NCBI GenBank assembly: GCA_029582155.1
Contig: CM055905.1
Span: 5,334,062-5,398,061 of the forward strand
DNA length: 64,000 bases
Direction of reading: 5' to 3'
From: Panopea generosa
Lineage: Eukaryota > Mollusca > Bivalvia > Adapedonta > Hiatellidae
This document shows, piece by piece, positions 1-11,644 of the stretch. Every line of letters starts with the position of its first letter. The stretch's first letter is position 1. The position numbers and the translations under genes are program-made. The notes under the pieces were generated by a model. The model saw only the letters and a program-made list of their open reading frames with translations, had not been told where the DNA came from and made no database searches.

Positions 1-109
1 GTCAGAAATACTCCTCTTAAACATTTAATTCGATTTCAGGCAACCTTGTGGTCTAGTTTAAAATTAGATTCTTTCAGATTGAGATATGATTTGATAAGTA
101 CTGATTGTG

Positions 110-394
110 GGTTTGAACACATATAAATGCTACACTGTATAACACATAGGTTGAACACATATACATGCTACACTGTATAAATAATGCTACACTGTATAAC
201 ACATAGGTTGATCACATATAAATGCTACACTGTATAACACGGAGGTTGATAACATATAAATGCTACACTGTATAACACGGAGGTTGATCACATATAAATG
301 CTACACTGTATAACACATAGGTTGATCACATATAAATGCTACACTGTATAACACGGAGGTTGATCACATATAAATGCTACACTGTATAATACAG
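110..394 (+). repeat. 38-bp minisatellite ending in a splice acceptor
   Basis: About seven units of roughly 38 bp built around TGCTACACTGTATAACAC, some truncated. The unit ends in an acnnggaggttga-like motif. The last unit carries the acceptor of the Abl exon at 395, so the array is the 3' end of an Abl intron. Some units carry 'cacatagg' (an AG decoy) and others 'cacggagg'. Confidence 0.85.
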
Positions 395-490
395 AGGTTG
401 AGAAGGAACTAGAGAAGACAGACACGCCGGGGACCGGGAAGAAGAATCGCACCCACAGCAGTGAGAGTAGTGATGGAAGACACAGTGCAG
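395..490 (+). CDS. ABL: Abl-family tyrosine kinase, exon just after the kinase domain
   Basis: Internal coding exon. It follows a tacag acceptor and ends before a gtacat donor, leaving one base (phase 1). The reading frame gives VEKELEKTDTPGTGKKNRTH and then a Ser-rich tail. VEKEL followed by a Lys/Arg-rich linker is the segment directly after the kinase domain in ABL1, ABL2 and Drosophila Abl (known family feature). The single leftover G joins in frame with GG at 2395 of the next exon, which carries unmistakable Abl C-terminal features. Upstream SH3, SH2 and kinase exons lie outside the window. Which vertebrate paralogue is closer cannot be said; invertebrates usually have one Abl. Confidence 0.82.
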
Positions 491-535
491 GTACATACAA
501 TTTTCTGAGTTCCATTATTTTTTTTATTTTTTGTT

Positions 536-1700
536 GGGGTTTAACACCATTTCCACATTTCAGGCATTATCCACTTTTATTATGCTCCCCCAAAGGGTGG
601 AAGCATCTAGTTGCCTACTTCGTCCGTGCGTGCGTGTGTACTGTCTGTGCGTGCGTGCGCCCACTAGTTTTTGTCTGGGCTATTTCTCTACAACCTCTGC
701 TTGGAATTTTATGAAACTTGCTAGGATGCATCATTACTAAGTGCAGATGCGCATATTGTTTTTGTGTTCCGGTTCCTTGATTTTTCACGGAGTTATGGCC
801 CTTTGATTCTATTTGTGACCAAATTCTTGTCCGCGCTATTTCTCTACAACCCCATGTTGAAATTTTATGAAACTTGCTAGGATGCATCATTACCAAGTGC
901 AGATGCGCATATTGTCTATGTGTTTTGGTTTGGTGATTTTTCCCAGGAGTTATGGCCCTTTGATTGAAGTCTGTGTCCAAATTCTTGTCCGCACTCTTTC
1001 TCTACATCCCCATGTTGGAATTTTATGAAACATGCTAGGAAGCATCATTACCAAGTGCAGATGCACATATTGTCTATGTGTACCGGTTCAATGTTTTTTC
1101 ATGGAGTTATGGCCCTTTGATTGAGTCTGTGACCAAATTCTTGCCAGCACTTTTTCTCTACAACCCCATGTTGGAATTTTGTGAAACTTGCTAGGATGCA
1201 TCATTACCAAGTGCAGATGCACATATTGTCTTTGTGTTCGGTTCGGCGATTTTTCACGGGATTATGGCCCTTTCATTCTGTCTGTGACCAAATTATTGTC
1301 CACGCTATTTCTCTACAACCCCATGTTGGAATTTTATGAAACATGTTAGGATGCATCATTACCAAGTGCAGATGTGCATATTGTATATGTGTTCCGGTTC
1401 GATGTTTTTTCACGGAGTTATGGCCCTTTGATTGAGTCTGTGATCAAATTATTGCCCGCGCTATTTCTCTACAACCCCATGTTGGAATTTTGTGAAACTT
1501 GCTAGGATGCATCATTACCTGCTATGCAGTTTGGTATTTTTCAACCAAGTAGCCAGTACAGAGTAAAACACTCATTTGGAGAGCATCCATCGGTTCCACC
1601 GATATTTTCTTGTTGATGGAGGAATACCTTAGAATAAATCTGAGTAAAACCACTGTCGTTCTGCAAGTAACTGGCAAACTTTCTCACAAAAAGCTTGCTC
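536..1700 (-). mobile_element. SINE family B copy, split by a tandem-repeat insertion
   Basis: The stretch 536-578 (gtttaacaccatttccacat) and the stretch 1583-1700 (gagtaaaaccactgtcgttc and following) are the two halves of a minus-strand copy of the SINE seen intact at 45665-45870. The block between them is the 156-bp array, so the SINE appears older than the inserted array. All of it lies in the last Abl intron. Confidence 0.5.
578..1529 (+). repeat. 156-bp tandem repeat, six units, in the Abl intron
   Basis: The marker CTAGGATGCATCAT recurs near 721, 877, 1035, 1191, 1346 and 1502, a spacing of 155-158 bp. Each unit also holds 'ttatggccctttgatt' and 'tctctacaaccccatgttgg'. The head has cgtgcgtgcg runs after 'cccaaagggtgg', a layout I know from dispersed mollusc repeats. 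The short open frame on the minus strand here is repeat translation, not a gene. Confidence 0.8.
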
Positions 1701-1993
1701 AAAAAAATTGATATCATTAAACCACACTAAAATAACACACGCCAAAACAACAATGTGCCGAAAACGACAAAGTATATATGGATGGAATAAAACATAATTG
1801 AATAACAAACTTCGAGTTTCTAACATGTTAAGTCAACCTGGCATTGACAAGTATTAATTTACTCTAATCAGTGGTAGAGCATAACCATGTCTTAATTTTA
1901 TAGTTTTGTTTACCATACTCGGAATAATAAAAAAAGAAAGAAAGTGTAGAAACATTTATAAAAAGTTGTCCTTTATTTTACAATTAAACATAG

Positions 1994-2291
1994 CTGGGCC
2001 CTGTTGGCTCAGTAAGTAGGGAGTCTGATGCCTCTAAATCCAGGGGTCGTGGGTTTGTATCTCCACCTGACCACAGTCTCCTTGATGATTGATATACAAC
2101 ATTGCCTCTCATTGTCGTTCCTCGCTCACCACTGATCCAAATATGAAAGTTAACAGTTACTTGAGGAGAGAGGTGTGCTTGATTACTGGTAAAACTTCAA
2201 GGATCCCAGTAAAGTGTGGTTAGGTTAACTGATCGTCTCTTAGCCCTCCAATGCATAAAAATGACGCTGAATATGCAAACAAACAATTGAA
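1994..2291 (+). mobile_element. tRNA-derived SINE, family A, copy 1
   Basis: The head is tRNA-like, with an A-box-like ttggctcagtaagtagg and a B-box-like ggtttgtatctcc. The body holds 'gatgattgatatac', 'ttacttgaggag' and 'gttaggttaactgatcgtct'. The tail is 'cataaaaatgacgctgaat'. Seven more copies in the window share this order of blocks. It sits about 100 bp before the acceptor of the last Abl exon. Confidence 0.85.
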
Positions 2292-2394
2292 ACATAACAT
2301 TGAAAGACAAAAAAAAAGTCATCTGTATTGATTTTTATTTTAAAATTAGTTGGGTTATTCAGATAGATAATCTAAAGATTTATTCTCCTTATAG

Positions 2395-4607
2395 GGCCCA
2401 CACCTCCAGCTGGCAGAAGAGTTCTCCCCCCTGACACTGACTTTAGCCTCCAGCAGGTGTCCGACCTTCTGGGGAGGAAGTCATCTGGTGGCCGCAAGAA
2501 AGGTTCGGCACCCACGCCGCCTAGGAGGACAGTGTCTGCCATTAAAGAGCAGGAGGAAATGGAAACTGAACTGAAATCCAAAATGAAACTACAAAAGGCT
2601 AAAATAGAAAGTAACACCATACCAGAATACCCTTTTGAAAGTAACAATTTCGCCAACACGACAGATCTGAGTGAATTCATTAATGCCCCACGTGTACCTC
2701 TGCAACCTCCAAGTCAGAAGAACTTTCAAAGGGCTGATAACCCTAAAGATGGTGCTAAAAGTGCAGAATTTCGCGGCATGGAGGATTCTGGGATATCGCG
2801 CGGTACTGGAAGTAGTGATAGTTTAAAACACATGGCTATTGATCGTTCTAAGTATTTGATAAACAGTGAGACTGCTACACGCTCGGCTGACTCGAAATCT
2901 AAGGAGAAGGATGTGCGAGGAAGTGGGCGCAAGTTTTCATACCCAATGATAAAGCAGGAATATAAACCAGCCAATGATAGCAGTGCTACAAAAAGTGTAG
3001 ATATAGGTACTAGTACTGTTGAAGAAAGTGTTCAAGTTTCTACCAGTTTTCGTAGTGGCAAACAATATCCTAAGGTTCCTTTGCCACTCCCACAATCGGC
3101 CAGTTTGCGACATAAAAAACGTGGTGAGCGACCTCGCTTACATACAAGTCACAGCATGGATGCTGATAATGAAGACGGGGGACCAGTGTCTATCGGAAAG
3201 CTCGACGTAAATAATGTAACACAGACTATAAATAGATATGGTACCATTCCTAAGGGTGTGCGGATCGGCGAATACCTGGCGTCCATGCAAAGTGACGTCG
3301 CCTCACAGAGGCATCAAGAGTTGGCCACAGTGGAAGACCATGATTCTGGTACAGACACTGCAAGCGTATCTTCATGTCCAGCATTGCAGCCCAATGGCAT
3401 TCAGCATGCTGGTATTGGATTACCAGGTTCGGCTGGTACCAAGCTCGTGGGCAAAACTGGAAGTAAAGATAATGAAAACAGTGAGGCTGGGATACAGCAA
3501 GAGTCTAATGTGCGTCCGTCTGCTGTGGTGAAATCCCAGTCCTCTCATGTGATAATTGATAACCCAAAAGCTCAATATAGTGCACTACAGAGGCAGAAAT
3601 CAGACTTAATCATGGGTAAATCTGCCGACAGCCCTGATCACTCTGGTGATCAGAGACCCAAACCTAGTCCTAGATTTTCACGCTTATTCCTTGATCAGAC
3701 TGAAAATGTTTTAAAACTGGAAGAAACTGAGACACACTCTCATGGGCCGCCTCCAGAGAGACCTACATCTTCTCCAAAGCTTTCTCAGACACATAAGGTA
3801 TATAAAGACTCTTTCAGTCCTTCAAGTAATGAATCAACTATAGTTAGTAGCCCCGACTCTGTCATGGATTCTAGGAGCAGACAGGGAGATTATAAAGCAC
3901 CGCTGAGGCCCCCATTTCAACAAAAGACAAGAGCTGGTTCCCTGCCAAATGAAGAGTTAATGAGAGGGGAGGCAACCACGGTTGGAAGTGGTGATGCTGC
4001 TAGTGCATCCGTTTTATCAAAAGTTGCCCGGTTTCAACCAAGTGTAGGTTCTGAATTCAGTTCTTTTAGGCCATTTCAGCGCGGGGAACCGGGTCGTGAC
4101 TCTTTTAAAGATGACAGATCCGCAAAGCTTCCACCGGATATACCAAACAAACCATTAGGTAAAGATGAAAAACCAATTATAACTGGTCACAAGCCAGTTT
4201 CAGCCGGTTCCCCAATTACTAACAAAACCCCAGACAGTTTTAACAATGGTGATAACAATCAAGTTAGCAACCAGCCTGATATGGCTCCTGTAACCAAGGA
4301 AACCATAATTAATGCTTCTGATAGGTTAAAATCGTGCATAGACTCCCTGGCGACTGCTGGGAATAAATCAAGTGTAAATTTTATGGTTTTATCTGAGGAG
4401 GTTCAGTTGTTTTATGAGGTGTGTTCCCAGTTCATAGACAGTTTGCCCCCACATGCAAAATTTCACACGAAGGAGCTTCTGACTCGACTGCAGGTTCAGC
4501 AGCAAAACTTGAAAACTTTCACAAGTACGTCGTCCACCGGGGGCGGGAAGCTGCTAGGTGATTTACAGTCATTAAATAAGGAAATAGTAGATGTTATACA
4601 GAGATAA
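2395..4607 (+). CDS. ABL: Abl-family tyrosine kinase, long terminal exon with F-actin-binding domain
   Basis: Non-receptor tyrosine kinase C-terminal tail, acting between signalling and the actin cytoskeleton. The exon follows a ctccttatag acceptor, completes a Gly codon with the base from 490, and stays open to a TAA at 4605-4607 (about 736 residues). What shows the family: a proline-rich KKGSAPTPPRRT near 2497, matching the Abl PxxP sites that bind SH3 proteins such as Crk; a long Ser/Pro-rich disordered middle with many Arg/Lys patches; and at about 4297-4604 a helical module with ASDRLKSCIDSLA, FYEVCSQFIDSLP and the final NKEIVDVIQR, which match the F-actin-binding domain that ends vertebrate ABL proteins in ...EISDIVQR. 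The frame from the previous exon reads straight through, so the apparent GTG start at 2457 is not a start. One large last exon is normal for Abl genes. No break is seen. Confidence 0.93.
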
Positions 4608-4960
4608 AATAAGGTTGTTGTAGGAAATATTGTTTAATTACCACTTGTTGATTGTAGAGATGCCTGAGCTCTGTAGTGCTGGAGCATTGTTAATTTAATT
4701 ATATATACAATACCAGTATTATGTTAGATACCTTCAATTTTATACCAAAATTTATTACTTAACACTTTTTCCTTTAAGCTTTCTCCAGTTTACTTTCTCC
4801 AGTATGCAAACTGGGCCGATATGAGAATTATTGGTCCTCAGACAGTAACATTGGTTTGCAGTCTAAGGCCTTTGGTTGATGACCATCCTTGGACCGATAA
4901 ATGGGTCAATATAAAACTACTATATTACAGTTAGGTTTTGATCCAGGGGCTCTCTAGTTT
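4608..4960 (+). other. Probable Abl 3' untranslated region
   Basis: AT-rich non-coding sequence directly after the Abl stop. No AATAAA lies within it; the first clear one is at 5535-5540, beyond the 58-bp array, so the array may be transcribed as 3' UTR (inference). Confidence 0.5.
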
Positions 4961-5424
4961 AAGAATTAGTTTAAATTCGGCGCCATTCGTTTAAAGGCAC
5001 TAGTTAATTATCTGTTGTAAGAATTAGTGTAAATTCGGCGCCATCCGTTTAGAGGCACCAGTCAATTATCTGCTGTAAGAATTAGTGTAAATTCGGTGCC
5101 ATCCGTTTAAAGGCACTAGTCAATTATCTGCTGTAAGAATTAGTGTAAATTCGGTGCCATCCGTTTAAAGGCACTAGTCAATTATCTGCTGTAAGAATTA
5201 GTGTAAATTCGGTGCCATCTGTTTAAAGGCACTAGTCAATTATCTGCTGTAAGAATTAGTGTAAATTCGGTGCCATCTGTTTAAAGGCACTAGTCAATTA
5301 TCTGCTGTAAGAATTAGTGTAAATTTGGTGCCATCCGTTTAAAGGCACTAGTCAATTATCTGCTGTAAGAATTTGTTTAAATTCGCCGCCATTCGTTTAA
5401 AGTAGCCAGTCAATTATCAATTAT
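4961..5424 (+). repeat. 58-bp minisatellite, eight units
   Basis: Unit begins AAGAATTAGTGTAAATTCGG and includes 'tttaaaggcactagtcaatt'. Starts recur every 58 bp from 4961 to 5367. The first and last units are the most diverged and the middle ones nearly identical, as expected if units are homogenised by unequal exchange. Confidence 0.9.
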
Positions 5425-5449
5425 AACCAATATAGCTCATAACTTTGAT

Positions 5450-5560
5450 TTACGGCTATGAGTCACCCACCTCTGAACATGTGGGGAAGTAGTCAGTGAC
5501 ATGCTGAGGTTAGGTGTTTTGAACTACTTATGAGAATAAAGGTGCAAAACACCCATATAT
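5450..5560 (+). mobile_element. SINE body fragment
   Basis: 'cggctatgagtcacccacct' followed by 'atgtggggaagtagtcagtg' is a single diverged copy of the 88-bp unit amplified at 14000-14345. A conserved AATAAA lies inside at 5535-5540. From 5561 to 5917 I see no gene. Confidence 0.5.
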
Positions 5561-5917
5561 AAACCAACAAAGTAAAACTGGAGTATAGATCTTAAGGAAA
5601 ATTCAGCGAATGGTGAGGTTCTGTCAATAATGTTCATTGTGATCCAAATTTTGTGCCTTTAATGGCGGTAGGAATACAAACCCGAGGATAACACACTACA
5701 GTGAACATGGTTGTCAGGACCTCGGTGTCTATGTAGACATCACTGTAGTAGACATTGCTCCAGCATCACACAGTTATTTGCAAACATACAGTGTCGGTAT
5801 CATGTTTAACATTTTCGATGATACGACCCTGTTTTCAAGCCATCATATGGAATTGTTTGTGTATGATTATTTGCAAACAGGGATCATTTTAGTAGATTAT
5901 TTTCTCAAATCTATAAT

Positions 5918-6145
5918 ATGGGGTCCTCAATGGTAGAGTGGTCCAAGATGCTGTTGTCCGACGACCACTTAACCCTCACACTGAGGTTCAAACCAAGCTT
6001 GGTTCAAAACATTTATTTTATAAAGTTTGCCAGCTACTTGAGGAAGGACGGTGGTTGTTCTCCAAGGTCTTCTAGCACCAATAAAACGGGATTTGCCATA
6101 TATAACCTGTCATGTGTTAAAAATGGCGTTTAAGCCCCATTCCTT
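5918..6145 (+). mobile_element. SINE family B, plus-strand copy
   Basis: tRNA-like head (ctcaatggtagagtggtcc, then gaggttcaaacc as B box). The body holds 'ttgaggaaggacggtggttg', and the tail 'gccatatataacctgtcatg' then 'aaatggcgtttaagccccat'. The tail is the reverse complement of the minus-strand copies at 12735, 39390, 45665 and 61597. The 71-residue frame here is repeat translation. Confidence 0.75.
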
Positions 6146-6787
6146 CAAATTATTTTATGTGATGATTGCTTAAATGTGACTTTTGTAAATAATATTGAGT
6201 AAAACTCTCTCCCTTATTCAGTAGGGAGTTTTTTTTTCATTTATTATTTCCTTATTTGTATTTAAGTTAACACAAATCTTTGTTCTGGTTTTGACAGTTC
6301 TGTATTTTACCAGATGTTAAATATATGGAGAGTTCAGTGCAAAATGGTTCTCTCTGTATAAAACAAATACGTGAAATAGAGCACTGTTGCATTGAACCGT
6401 CAAATTATCAGATTTTATAATTTTGGAAAATCATGATACATGTATTTGGTTTCCATAAAAGATTTTCTGGTTTTGATATTTTTACACAAATATATTCCAT
6501 CTCGATTGGTTTGAAAACCATTTTTCTATATGTTGAGGTCCACAACAGAGAAAAATGGTATTACAATTTTCTTTTTTAATAGAAAATATTATTTTGTCAT
6601 TTAATGACTGGTATGTTGAATTATGATAAATTCACTTGTACAGGGAATAGTGTTAGATCTGAGATAAGGTGTGAGGAATTCTTTAAAGCAGCCAGCATAA
6701 GGAAATACTCTAAAAATTGGTAGTATGGAATCATGGGGAAAATATAGTGGTTGAAATTAATACCATGTTGCAATATTGTTTGCGAGT
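6146..6787. other. Intergenic, no gene seen
   Basis: AT-rich sequence with no supported exon, RNA gene or array on either strand. Confidence 0.5.
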
Positions 6788-7059
6788 TGACCCTGGTTAG
6801 CTCAGTCAGTAGCACACTTGACCATCAATCAAGTCGTGAGTTTGAATCCCTGTTCGGCCACAGTCTCTGTTAAGATTGATATATGACTTTGTGTATTGTT
6901 GTCTTTTATTTCTCTTTGCTGATTCAAGTGGGAAAGTTATCAGTTACTTGTGAAGATATGTGTGCTTGAGCACTGGTTAACCTTCCAGGATCCCAGGAAA
7001 CAGTAGTTACATTGTCTGTTAGCCCTTGATGGCATAAAAATGACGCTAAACATTCAAAC
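6788..7059 (+). mobile_element. tRNA-derived SINE, family A, copy 2
   Basis: Head 'ggttagctcagtcagtagca' (A box) and 'gtgagtttgaatccctg' (B box). Body 'gggaaagttatcagttactt' and 'ccttccaggatcccaggaaa'. Tail 'ggcataaaaatgacgctaaa'. One of the better-preserved copies. Confidence 0.88.
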
Positions 7060-8155
7060 TTTGGTAGATGGGCCATTGCTGGAGTTTGCTTTGATGCAGG
7101 TTGCTTTAAACTATGAATTGTTCTAGAAATTTACACATTTTATTATTTACTAATTAAGGTTGACCTTTTTGTATTAATCAGATTAATGTATTTAGCAAAC
7201 CATTTAAAATGTAGTTTGTATTCCCCTTTTGTCGATGATAAATTCATAAATATGTATACATATTGGTTGTGTAATTTTTCTGTTATAGCTTGCATGTCTT
7301 TAAACAAGAAAACGGAGCTGTTGTCGTCATGAGAGCGTCCAAATGTTGCTCCGTAAATTTTTGCCTTCAACTTCATTACTTTCTATATACAAAACTATAG
7401 TGCTATGAATGTGAACATACTTGTACAGCACTTCCATCATGGAAAGTTTGGCATTATCATTCTATTTACACTTCATGGGTATGTCATGACATTTATATCA
7501 ATTTCAAATATAGAACACTGACCTTGACCTTTATAAGGGTCAGTCTACATGAGCATTCTGATTGACACTTTTACACCTTAATTTTTCAAAGTTTGTACAT
7601 TTAAGTTTATTATCCCATTCATACTATCAAAAAGGTCAAAATGACTTGGCCATGACCTTGACCTACCCAATTGACTGTTTTGGTTAAATGTTTATGCTGT
7701 GTTCAGTTTCTATGATAGTAACGCAATAAAGTAATATAAGCATGTTATTAAAAGAATACAGAATAACCTTGGCCTATTAGTAGACATTTTTTTGTGTTGA
7801 GTACAAATTTTTAAAACACCAGTTCACAGAAGGTCATCATATTTCAAAGTACACTATAAAAGAGGTAGGATTTAACACCAGACCTGACTTTGGCCTCCTC
7901 ACTTATATTGGTGTATGTGAGGGGTTTGTGGATCCTAAGATGATAGTTCATTAAGATTTAGTCCTGGCAATTAAAGACTTTAAAGTTGTTATTATCTGTT
8001 ATACATACATTGTAGTTCATACAGACACTATCCTATTTTCATTACAGTATGTAGTAGATTGTCTATATCTCAGTTAATTCTTCATACGTAATAATTGTGT
8101 GAGAACTAAATGAAAGTTGTCTGTTATTCTTGAATTATTTGTTGTGCTGCTGTCC
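7060..8155. other. Intergenic, no gene seen
   Basis: AT-rich. Around 7500-7700 there are scattered 'gaccttgacct' motifs of a kind common in mollusc dispersed repeats, but I cannot define an element. Confidence 0.4.
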
Positions 8156-8449
8156 CAGATCATAAACATCTTTGCTGTGAAAGGCTTGATAAAAATGAAT
8201 GTAACAGATCATTAACATCATTGCTGTGAAAGGCTTGATAAAAATGAATGTAACAGATCATTAACATCATTGCTGTGAAAGGCTTGATAAAAATGAATGT
8301 AACAGATCATTAACATCATTGCTGTGAAAGGCTTGATAAAAATGAATGTAACAGATCATTAACATCATTGCTGTGAAAGGCTTGATAAAAATGAATGTAA
8401 CAGATCATCTTAGTGAAAGACTTGATAATATTGAAAGAAACAGAACATA
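8156..8449 (+). repeat. 49-bp minisatellite, about six units
   Basis: Starts of CAGATCATTAACATC recur at 8156, 8205, 8254, 8303, 8352 and 8401. Units two to five are almost identical; the ends degrade into partial 'aaaggcttgataa' pieces up to about 8505. Confidence 0.9.
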
Positions 8450-8732
8450 TTATAAAGCTTGATAATTGTGAATGAAATTTCATTGCTATAAAAGGCTTGA
8501 TAATTATGTCTCGTCTAAATTTTTTGTATCTTTTTTATTTTTAGTTTACTGACAAAAAACAAAACAAACAAGTGTATATCGTCATTATGAATATTGTTTT
8601 CTGTTGCCCATCTCGTTTTTATCAATTCACAAATTGTAATCGTACCATCATGCAATTGTACCATAAGATTATAACCAATATTTCATGCAACATTTTCCAT
8701 TACCATTTATTTGCGTTTTCCATGTCCATCAG

Positions 8733-8787
8733 GGAGGAGGAACAGTATACGGATGTACAAATCCAGTCATTGGTTGATTTTTGGTAA
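8733..8787 (+). CDS. Candidate terminal exon (weak)
   Basis: A good acceptor (ttgcgttttccatgtccatcag) precedes a short frame reading EEEQYTDVQIQSLVDFW and a stop. The composition looks like protein, but 8754-8850 contains a second diverged copy of the same words (acaaattcaatcattggctg), so this may be a two-unit repeat. No upstream exon with matching phase was found. Product unknown. Confidence 0.22.
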
Positions 8788-9256
8788 TCCTGTGAAATAA
8801 AATGTATGAGTACAAATTCAATCATTGGCTGATTTTAATAGTCCTGTGATAACATATTTTACCATTTTTGAATTTATTCATCGGTTTAGGAACCTGTAAC
8901 ACATCATTATTTTATGAAAAAAAAAGAGCCTTAAAAGGTTGTCTTACCTCTGACCTCACAAATTTAAATAGTTAAAGTTCAAAGTAACCTTTATGGTTCT
9001 GTTTATATGCCAGCATTATAATATTGGGTTGTATTTACATAGTTCTACACCTACTTATTTTTTATGAAAAGCTGAAATTAGTGCAAAATGTGTAAAATTG
9101 TATCTTTACACGAATTCCCAAAATGTTTAGAGGACAAGCTGTATTAATTTTAGGTTAATATGTCAAAGCTGCTTGATCAAAGAACAAAAAATTTAAATGA
9201 CTATGGGATATGAGCAATTACATGTATATGTGACTATTGTTTATTTTGTATGACAG

Positions 9257-9349
9257 AAAAATCTGTTTACGAGTTCTGTTCAGTTTGATCAGAATTTAGA
9301 GGGAGAATTGGCTCAGTTGAAAGGAAAACTCAGAGCTTATATGAGATAG
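9257..9349 (+). CDS. Candidate terminal exon, unknown gene
   Basis: The acceptor 'tttattttgtatgacag' is followed by 30 codons and a TAG. The frame holds QFDQNLEGELAQLKGKLRAY, a heptad-like, coiled-coil-looking stretch rich in Leu, Glu and Lys, unlike the AT-rich surroundings. The partner exon upstream is not found, and the candidate at 8733-8787 ends in its own stop, so the two do not chain simply. It could be an alternative last exon of an upstream gene or a chance frame. Product unknown. Confidence 0.35.
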   Translation, partial: KNLFTSSVQFDQNLEGELAQLKGKLRAYMR

Positions 9350-10060
9350 TTGAACGCTACAGTAATGATTCGATGGAAAAGTATAAATTCTAAAGAATGG
9401 ATGATAAAATTTGATAAAATATTATTAAAGACACAGTATGAATAATGAATTTACAGGGTCTATAGGGAGAACTTTGCAAGACAGTGCAGTAATAAGTTGG
9501 TAACTCTTGGTGCTATAAAAGGATAAAAAATAACAAGTTACTTCCCTTTTTTCATAGTTGTTACATTTATGTACACGTTTTTTGTTCTTGTTGTACATGT
9601 ATAACTTATTGTTAATTTTTTTTATCATTTAGTCAAAGACTGAAATATTGAAACAAAGATAAATGAAAATACTCATTCGCCTTTTGCCGAGAAATACTGT
9701 AGGTCCTGTTCATTCGTGACAGATAATGTAAAATATATTTTAAACCATTGTAGAGATGTTGTATGGTGATATAAGTTATTGTAAGATTTGTATTTTATAG
9801 AAGCATAATTTTTAATGCACGGAAGTGTGATTATTGCGTTGTTGAGCGAATATTTATGGCCTACCCGAGTTTAATTATAGCCATGTTGTTGGAAGACGTG
9901 ATGTGAATCCTTCCTTTGTAACCAGTGTAAACCATTAACTGTCATTAAATTTTAAATTGAAATAATTGTTTTTGTATTTTAAAGGGACATACAGCAATGT
10001 TAAAATGGAATTCAGACTCGTATTCAGATATCAAATTAACTATCACACCTTTAAAAGTAT
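9350..10060. other. Intergenic, no gene seen
   Basis: AT-rich. If the exon at 9257 is real, ATTAAA at 9422-9427 could serve as its poly(A) signal (inference). Confidence 0.35.
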
Positions 10061-10293
10061 GGATTCCTGCTTGGTTAGCTTAGTCGGTAGCACTTCTGAC
10101 AATTGGGGGCAATATCGTATATCATTATTGCGTCTCTTTGTCATTTGTTTCTTACCACTGATTTAAGAGAGAAAGTAATATCAGTTGTGGAGATGGTTGT
10201 GCTTGAGTACTGGTTAACCTTCCAGAAAGAATGGTTATGTTAACTGATCGTCTGCTAGTCCTCGATGACATAATGATGCATACTATTCAAACA
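10061..10293 (+). mobile_element. tRNA-derived SINE, family A, copy 3 (degraded)
   Basis: Head 'cttggttagcttagtcggta' is kept, but the B-box region is deleted. Body 'gagtactggttaaccttcca' and 'gttaactgatcgtctgctag' remain. Confidence 0.75.
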
Positions 10294-10435
10294 GACGTAT
10301 AAAACAAAAGTATGGTGATATTAATCTGAATCTATATATTACATAAATAATAAAGAGTTTTCTATTAAATTTGTTGCATCTTACAAGTTTTGAAAATATG
10401 ATAAATGAAAAAAAAAAAATTTTTTTATATCCTAC

Positions 10436-10690
10436 TGGGGGTCCTTAGCAGACGAGTGATCAAGGGCATTTTCATATAAATATCACTGACCTCTCAATAA
10501 TGAGGTCATGGGTTCGAGCCTAGTTCGGTGCAATAGCTTGGATTGAAAGTTCTCCAGTTACTTGTGGAAGGACAATGGTTATACGGGTACCCAGGTACAT
10601 TCTGAAATCTTCCACCACCAACAAAACAGTATATGTGGTATGTAATGTGTGTTGGAATTGGCGTTAAATCCCGATAATACAGATTAAACC
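10436..10690 (+). mobile_element. SINE family B-like copy
   Basis: B-box-like 'gggttcgagcctagttcgg', body 'cagttacttgtggaaggaca' and tail 'tggcgttaaatcccgataat'. The layout matches the 5918 copy but is diverged. The following stretch to 11644 shows no gene on either strand. Confidence 0.65.
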
Positions 10691-11644
10691 TAAAGTATAT
10701 TTTACACTTTTTGTCATCGTTGAGTGTTCGTATACATGTTGGGGTATTTTAATTTTATACTTACATTCATGCAGTTACTACTACATAATATACGAAGTGA
10801 AATTTTATTAAGAATACCATGTGTTCATTTAATATTTAAAAGTATTCATCCATACATGTATTCAGAATTAACTGGACAATAATGGGCACTAAATAGTATA
10901 TTCTTGTTTACCAGTATAGGATATCTGTTATTTTATCTTGCCATTGCATTCATTTCTGTTGATAAACTAACTGCCTGTCTGATAAACATAGGTTTATCAC
11001 ATTAATGCAATATATCAGGCACATGACATCATTATGTATAATTATACATTTTGACCTGGATGGAATATCTACAAGCTGTAACAAAAGTTTGATGCTGATT
11101 TCAATTTCATAAAAAAGACAAATTAGAAATATTGACATGATCAAGAAAGTACCATCAGGTTCCGCACTAAAAAACACAACCAGGACTCAGCAGAACCTCG
11201 TCGTGATATATTTTCTAAGACTCACCTGATGAAGTTGATAATATCAGACACTAACATGGTATTCTCTACTTACCAGTGTGGGATACTGTTGCCGTTTACA
11301 GTCAAGATAAAATTCTGTCGCTCTATGATTTGACATATTGAATATATATGTCGTAAATTATACGATTTGACATCTTCCAAGTACTTGTCTTGTATGCAAG
11401 AAAAAGATTCATTTGTGTCTTTCGATTTCCGATAGAAAATTCCGTGCCTTGGGATAATTGTTCATGCATTCCTGGCTAAACAGTTATCCCTCGAGACGCA
11501 ATTTTTATTCGGACCTCAAACCAAGATAAAAATAATATAATTTTTACATTGTAAGATTTTGTTTAAAGCACATGATTTTCAGAGTATAAGTGATTGAATA
11601 TTGATAAGCATTCAGTATCTCACTTTCTTTCTTTCTTGATAGCT

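Noticed and set aside
110-394. CRISPR-like array
   Set aside because: Units are contiguous without unique spacers and the DNA is animal; it is a minisatellite.
2457-2459. GTG as start of the Abl frame
   Set aside because: The frame is open back to the splice acceptor at 2394 and joins the exon at 395-490 in phase; it is not a start codon.
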